DNA of 64,000 nucleotides from Aurantibacter_A sp039941195 (lineage in GTDB: Bacteria; Bacteroidota; Bacteroidia; Flavobacteriales; Flavobacteriaceae): NCBI RefSeq assembly GCF_039941195.1, contig NZ_JBDVFA010000039.1:1-64000 (forward strand), written 5' to 3'. Position numbers and translations under genes: made by a program. Under the pieces are notes generated by a model. It ran no database searches. It saw only the letters and a list, made by a program, of their open reading frames with translations, and was not told the DNA's origin. Positions 60,786-64,000 of the stretch are shown here, piece by piece (the first letter of the stretch is position 1; each line of letters opens with the position of its first letter).

Positions 60786-61811
60786 ATGAACAAACCACTT
60801 TTAGAATTTACTGCTAAAGGTATTTACTGCGATGCGGCTAAAATCTACCTAGACCCATGGAAACCTGTTGACAAAGCAATTATTTCTCACGGTCATGCAG
60901 ACCATAGTCGATGGGGTCATAAAAAATATATTACACATCATAAGAATGTTCCAATAATTAGACATCGGTTAGGTGAAATAATTGTCACTGGAAAAGAATG
61001 GGAAGAAACCTTTAGCATTAATAATGTTAAATTTAGTCTACATCCTGCCGGACATATTATTGGCTCTTCGCAAATTCGTGTAGAACACAAAGGAGAAGTT
61101 TGGGTTTTTACTGGAGATTATAAAGATGAAGATGATGGTATTTCAACACCCTTTCAACCCATAAAATGCAATACATTTATTACTGAATGCACTTTTGGAT
61201 TACCAGCTTTTACCTGGACTCCACAAAAAACAGTCTTTGAAGATATTAATCAATGGTGGCACGAAAATAGACAAGAAGGTAAAACTTCTATTCTTTTCGG
61301 CTATTCTCTGGGAAAAGCACAACGACTTTTAAAATATTTGAATACCGATATTGGTAAAATATATACCCATGGGGCCATAGAAAATATGACTGAGGTACTA
61401 CGCCCAATTGTAGACTTTCCTAAAACTACCTTAATAACAAAAGAAACAAAAAAAGAAGATTTATCAGGAAACATAGTTTTAGCGCCACCTACTGCCCATG
61501 GCAGTACTTGGATACGTAAAATGGTACCTTATGTTACAGCTTCGGCAAGTGGTTGGATGACTTTTCGGGGAGCAAGAAGAAGACGAGCCATAGACAAGGG
61601 CTTCGTTCTTAGTGACCATTGTGATTGGCACGGTCTATTAAAAAGCATAAATGCTACTGGTGCTGAAAAAATTATATGTACCCATGGTTATACAGAAATT
61701 TTCTCCCGTTATTTAAGAGAACAAGGTTTTGACGCACGCACCGAGGAAACACAATATGAAGGTGAACCATTGGAAGCAAACACCACAGCTAAGGAGGAAG
61801 CTGATTTATGA
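60786..61811 (+). CDS. Ligase-associated DNA exonuclease (metallo-beta-lactamase fold)
   Basis: 341 residues. Metal motif SHGHADHS (HxHxDH), HPAGHIIGSSQIRVE, FTGDYKDEDDG, then the beta-CASP-like region with GYSLGKAQRLLKYL and LSDHCDWHGLL. It belongs to the SNM1/Pso2-related exonucleases that sit beside bacterial ATP-dependent ligases. Its stop overlaps the ligase start by 4 bp. Confidence 0.94.
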   Translation: MNKPLLEFTAKGIYCDAAKIYLDPWKPVDKAIISHGHADHSRWGHKKYITHHKNVPIIRHRLGEIIVTGKEWEETFSINNVKFSLHPAGHIIGSSQIRVEHKGEVWVFTGDYKDEDDGISTPFQPIKCNTFITECTFGLPAFTWTPQKTVFEDINQWWHENRQEGKTSILFGYSLGKAQRLLKYLNTDIGKIYTHGAIENMTEVLRPIVDFPKTTLITKETKKEDLSGNIVLAPPTAHGSTWIRKMVPYVTASASGWMTFRGARRRRAIDKGFVLSDHCDWHGLLKSINATGAEKIICTHGYTEIFSRYLREQGFDARTEETQYEGEPLEANTTAKEEADL

Positions 61812-63433
61812 AGAATTTTGCACAACTCATAAAGACGCTTGATAGCACAAACAAAACCAACCTAAAAGTGCAGGCTTTAGCTGAGTACTTTACAGTAGCT
61901 AGCGATAAAGATAAAGTTTGGACAATTGCCATTCTCTCTCATAGACGGCCACCAAGACCAGTTAACACCACATTAATTAGAAAATGGGCCTCAGAGTTAG
62001 CCAATATTCCTTTATGGCTTTTTGAGGAAAGCTATCATATAGTTGGAGATTTAGCTGAAACCATTGCGTTAATTGTACCCTCAAGAAAATCATCAACAGC
62101 TAAATCATTAACACGATATATTGAAGAAATGATTAGCCTAAAATCAAAATCTGATAAAGAAAAACAAAATTATCTTATTGAAAACTGGAAAAACTTAAAC
62201 TATTATGAGCGCTTTGTTTTTACAAAACTGATGACAGGTGGCTTTCGTATAGGAGTCAGTCAAAAATTAATGACTCGTGCTTTATCTAAGGCGACAAAAA
62301 TAGATGAAGATATACTGGCTTATAAGCTCATGGGTAATTGGGACCCAAATAAAATCTCTTTTCAAGAATTGGTGCTAGAAGAAAACGAAAGCGACTATTT
62401 ATCCAAACCCTACCCATTCTATTTGGCATATGCTGTAGAAGATAGAATAAATAATCTAGGAAATATTAATGAATGGTCGGCTGAGCATAAATGGGATGGC
62501 ATACGATCTCAAACAATAATTCGTAAGAACCAGCTGTTTATTTGGAGCCGTGGTGAAGAATTAGTGACTGACAAATATCCTGAATTCAATAAATTATTAG
62601 AGCTTATTCCCAATGGTACTGTGATTGATGGAGAAATTCTTCCATATCCAAACAACAAAATTGGAACATTTAACGATCTTCAATCCCGTATTGGAAGAAA
62701 AAAAGTATCAAAGGCATTATTAGAAAAAGTGCCTGTTATTTTAAAAGCCTACGATTTGCTAGAATGGAAGAATAAGGATATTCGCAACAAACCCTTTGAA
62801 TATCGCCGAAAATTATTAGAAAAATTATTTAAAAATGTAATCCAACATAAAGCCTCAAAAGAAGACAAAGGCACTGTACCAATACAAATTTCAAAAACCA
62901 TGCACTTTAAGTCGTGGGAAGAAGCTGTGGCAGAACGAGAAAACTCAAGAAATGTTCATAGCGAAGGATTAATGTTGAAACGAAAAGATTCTCCCTACTT
63001 AGTTGGCCGAAAAAAAGGAGACTGGTGGAAATGGAAAGTCGACCCTTTAACTATTGATGCCGTTTTAACATATGCCATGAGAGGGCACGGACGTAGAACT
63101 AATCTTTTTACAGATTACACTTTTGCTCTATGGCGCGAAAATGATAATGGAGAAAAAGAACTCGTAACTTTTGCCAAAGCTTATTCAGGATTGACTGATG
63201 CAGAATTTAGAAAAGTAGATTCTTGGATTAAAAAAAATACGTTAGAACGATTTGGACCTGTGCGTTCAGTTACACCAGAACTCGTATTTGAAATTGCCTT
63301 TGAAGGAATTGCACTTTCTAAACGACATAAAAGTGGTATTGCAACTCGCTTTCCTAGAATTTTGAGATGGCGAAAGGATAAAACCATTCATGAAGCAAAT
63401 CATATTAACGACTTAAAAGAAATGATACCTTAA
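61808..63433 (+). CDS. ATP-dependent DNA ligase
   Basis: 541 residues: N-terminal DNA-binding domain, nucleotidyltransferase with active Lys in EHKWDGIRSQ (about residue 229) and motif III DGEILPY, motif V region WKWKVDPL, C-terminal OB fold ending RWRKDKTIHEANHINDLKEM. It seals nicks using ATP and is not the replicative NAD-type ligase. It belongs with the exonuclease before it and the helicase after it as a repair module. Confidence 0.95.
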   Translation: MKNFAQLIKTLDSTNKTNLKVQALAEYFTVASDKDKVWTIAILSHRRPPRPVNTTLIRKWASELANIPLWLFEESYHIVGDLAETIALIVPSRKSSTAKSLTRYIEEMISLKSKSDKEKQNYLIENWKNLNYYERFVFTKLMTGGFRIGVSQKLMTRALSKATKIDEDILAYKLMGNWDPNKISFQELVLEENESDYLSKPYPFYLAYAVEDRINNLGNINEWSAEHKWDGIRSQTIIRKNQLFIWSRGEELVTDKYPEFNKLLELIPNGTVIDGEILPYPNNKIGTFNDLQSRIGRKKVSKALLEKVPVILKAYDLLEWKNKDIRNKPFEYRRKLLEKLFKNVIQHKASKEDKGTVPIQISKTMHFKSWEEAVAERENSRNVHSEGLMLKRKDSPYLVGRKKGDWWKWKVDPLTIDAVLTYAMRGHGRRTNLFTDYTFALWRENDNGEKELVTFAKAYSGLTDAEFRKVDSWIKKNTLERFGPVRSVTPELVFEIAFEGIALSKRHKSGIATRFPRILRWRKDKTIHEANHINDLKEMIP

Positions 63434-63443
63434 CATGTAAATT

Positions 63444-64000
63444 GTGAATAGGGAAGAACTTTATCATATCGCCGAATTATGGTTTCAAAAACAGAATTGG
63501 AAACCCTTTAAATTTCAAAAAGATACTTGGAAGGCATTTCTACAGGGCAAAAACGGATTACTAAACGCACCTACGGGTAGTGGTAAGACTTATGCACTAT
63601 GGTTTCCAATCGTTCTCAATTACATCAAAAAAAATCCACAATATAAGTCGAAACATAAAAAAGGATTAAAAGCCATTTGGATAACACCCCTTCGAGCGCT
63701 GTCAGAAGAAATTAGACAATCGGCAGAAAGAGTAACGGCAGATTTGGAAACTCAAATGACAGTTGGTATACGAACAGGTGATACTTCTCCAAAAGCAAGG
63801 GCCGCAATGAAAAAGCAAATGCCCGATTTATTAATTACAACACCAGAAAGTTTACAATTGCTACTAGCATCCAAAGGATACTCAAAGATATTTCAAAATT
63901 GTACTGCTATAGTTGTAGACGAGTGGCACGAACTTTTAGGCACTAAACGTGGGGTACAAATGGAACTTGCACTTTCGCGATTAAAATCTGTTTCGAAAGA
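63444..64000 (+). CDS. Ligase-associated DEXH-box helicase (Lhr-type), 5' part only
   Basis: A GTG at 63444 opens the frame (MNREELYHIAELWFQKQNWKPF), 10 bp after the ligase stop. The 185 visible residues contain Walker A APTGSGKTYALWFP, motif Ia TPLRALSEEI, TTPESLQLLLA and motif II DEWH in IVVDEWHELLGTKRG, as in Lhr-core helicases. The rest lies beyond the window. Together with the exonuclease and ligase it forms the known bacterial repair operon. Confidence 0.92.
   Translation, partial: MNREELYHIAELWFQKQNWKPFKFQKDTWKAFLQGKNGLLNAPTGSGKTYALWFPIVLNYIKKNPQYKSKHKKGLKAIWITPLRALSEEIRQSAERVTADLETQMTVGIRTGDTSPKARAAMKKQMPDLLITTPESLQLLLASKGYSKIFQNCTAIVVDEWHELLGTKRGVQMELALSRLKSVSK

Overview
The window reads as chromosomal DNA of a marine member of the Flavobacteriaceae (Bacteroidetes). 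The sequence is AT-rich, genes lack purine-rich Shine-Dalgarno sequences, and promoters of the Bacteroidetes type (TAnnTTTG) can be seen. There is a type IX secretion C-terminal domain, a flavobacterial PRPP synthetase/L25/Pth block, and the MgtE, RsmA and DUF4286 neighbourhood usual for this family. I cannot name the genus. No transposase, integrase, phage module or CRISPR array is present.

Layout. 1-4.4 kb (minus): outer-membrane barrel, lipoprotein, and a large secreted M4 metalloprotease that runs off the left edge. 4.6-7.3 kb (plus): TPR histidine kinase and LuxR-type regulator, bracketed by two near-identical copies of a palindromic element. 7.6-10.8 kb: small membrane protein, DUF1080 lipoprotein, SDR dehydrogenase and Gfo/Idh/MocA oxidoreductase, probably sugar oxidation. 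11-13.5 kb (minus): PAS kinase and single-domain receiver. 13.7-21.4 kb (minus): complete propionyl-CoA carboxylase plus methylmalonyl-CoA mutase operon, with a translationally coupled lipoprotein between the two mutase subunits.

21.5-36.4 kb is the most interesting stretch. It is a stress island holding TauE, CbpA-CbpM, hibernation factor HPF, a TerB-like protein, a PAS kinase, a response regulator fused to a Crp/Fnr module, six tandem two-domain universal stress proteins, an HMA-like protein, a ROK kinase, thioredoxin, a lipoprotein and cardiolipin synthase. Eight copies of a dyad TGAY-N4-RTCA lie in its intergenic regions. In every case a TAnnTTT(G) -7 element follows exactly 23 bp from the dyad, in at least one direction. 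This places the dyad near -41.5, the class II Crp/Fnr geometry. I infer one regulon run by the fused regulator encoded in its middle.

36.6-64 kb is mostly housekeeping: tRNA-Leu(CAA) followed by three 92-bp satellites made of its own 3' end plus a terminator; prs, rplY, pth; a lipoprotein and a type IX-secreted M12-type metalloprotease; ribF, HTTM protein, serS, TPR protein, DUF4286, rsmA, mgtE, a 2-hydroxyacid dehydrogenase, small enzymes, a TM2 protein, an ArsR/acetyltransferase pair with a clear operator, an OlsF-like acyltransferase fusion, aspartate kinase, fbp, TerB, and the exonuclease/DNA ligase/helicase operon cut by the right edge.
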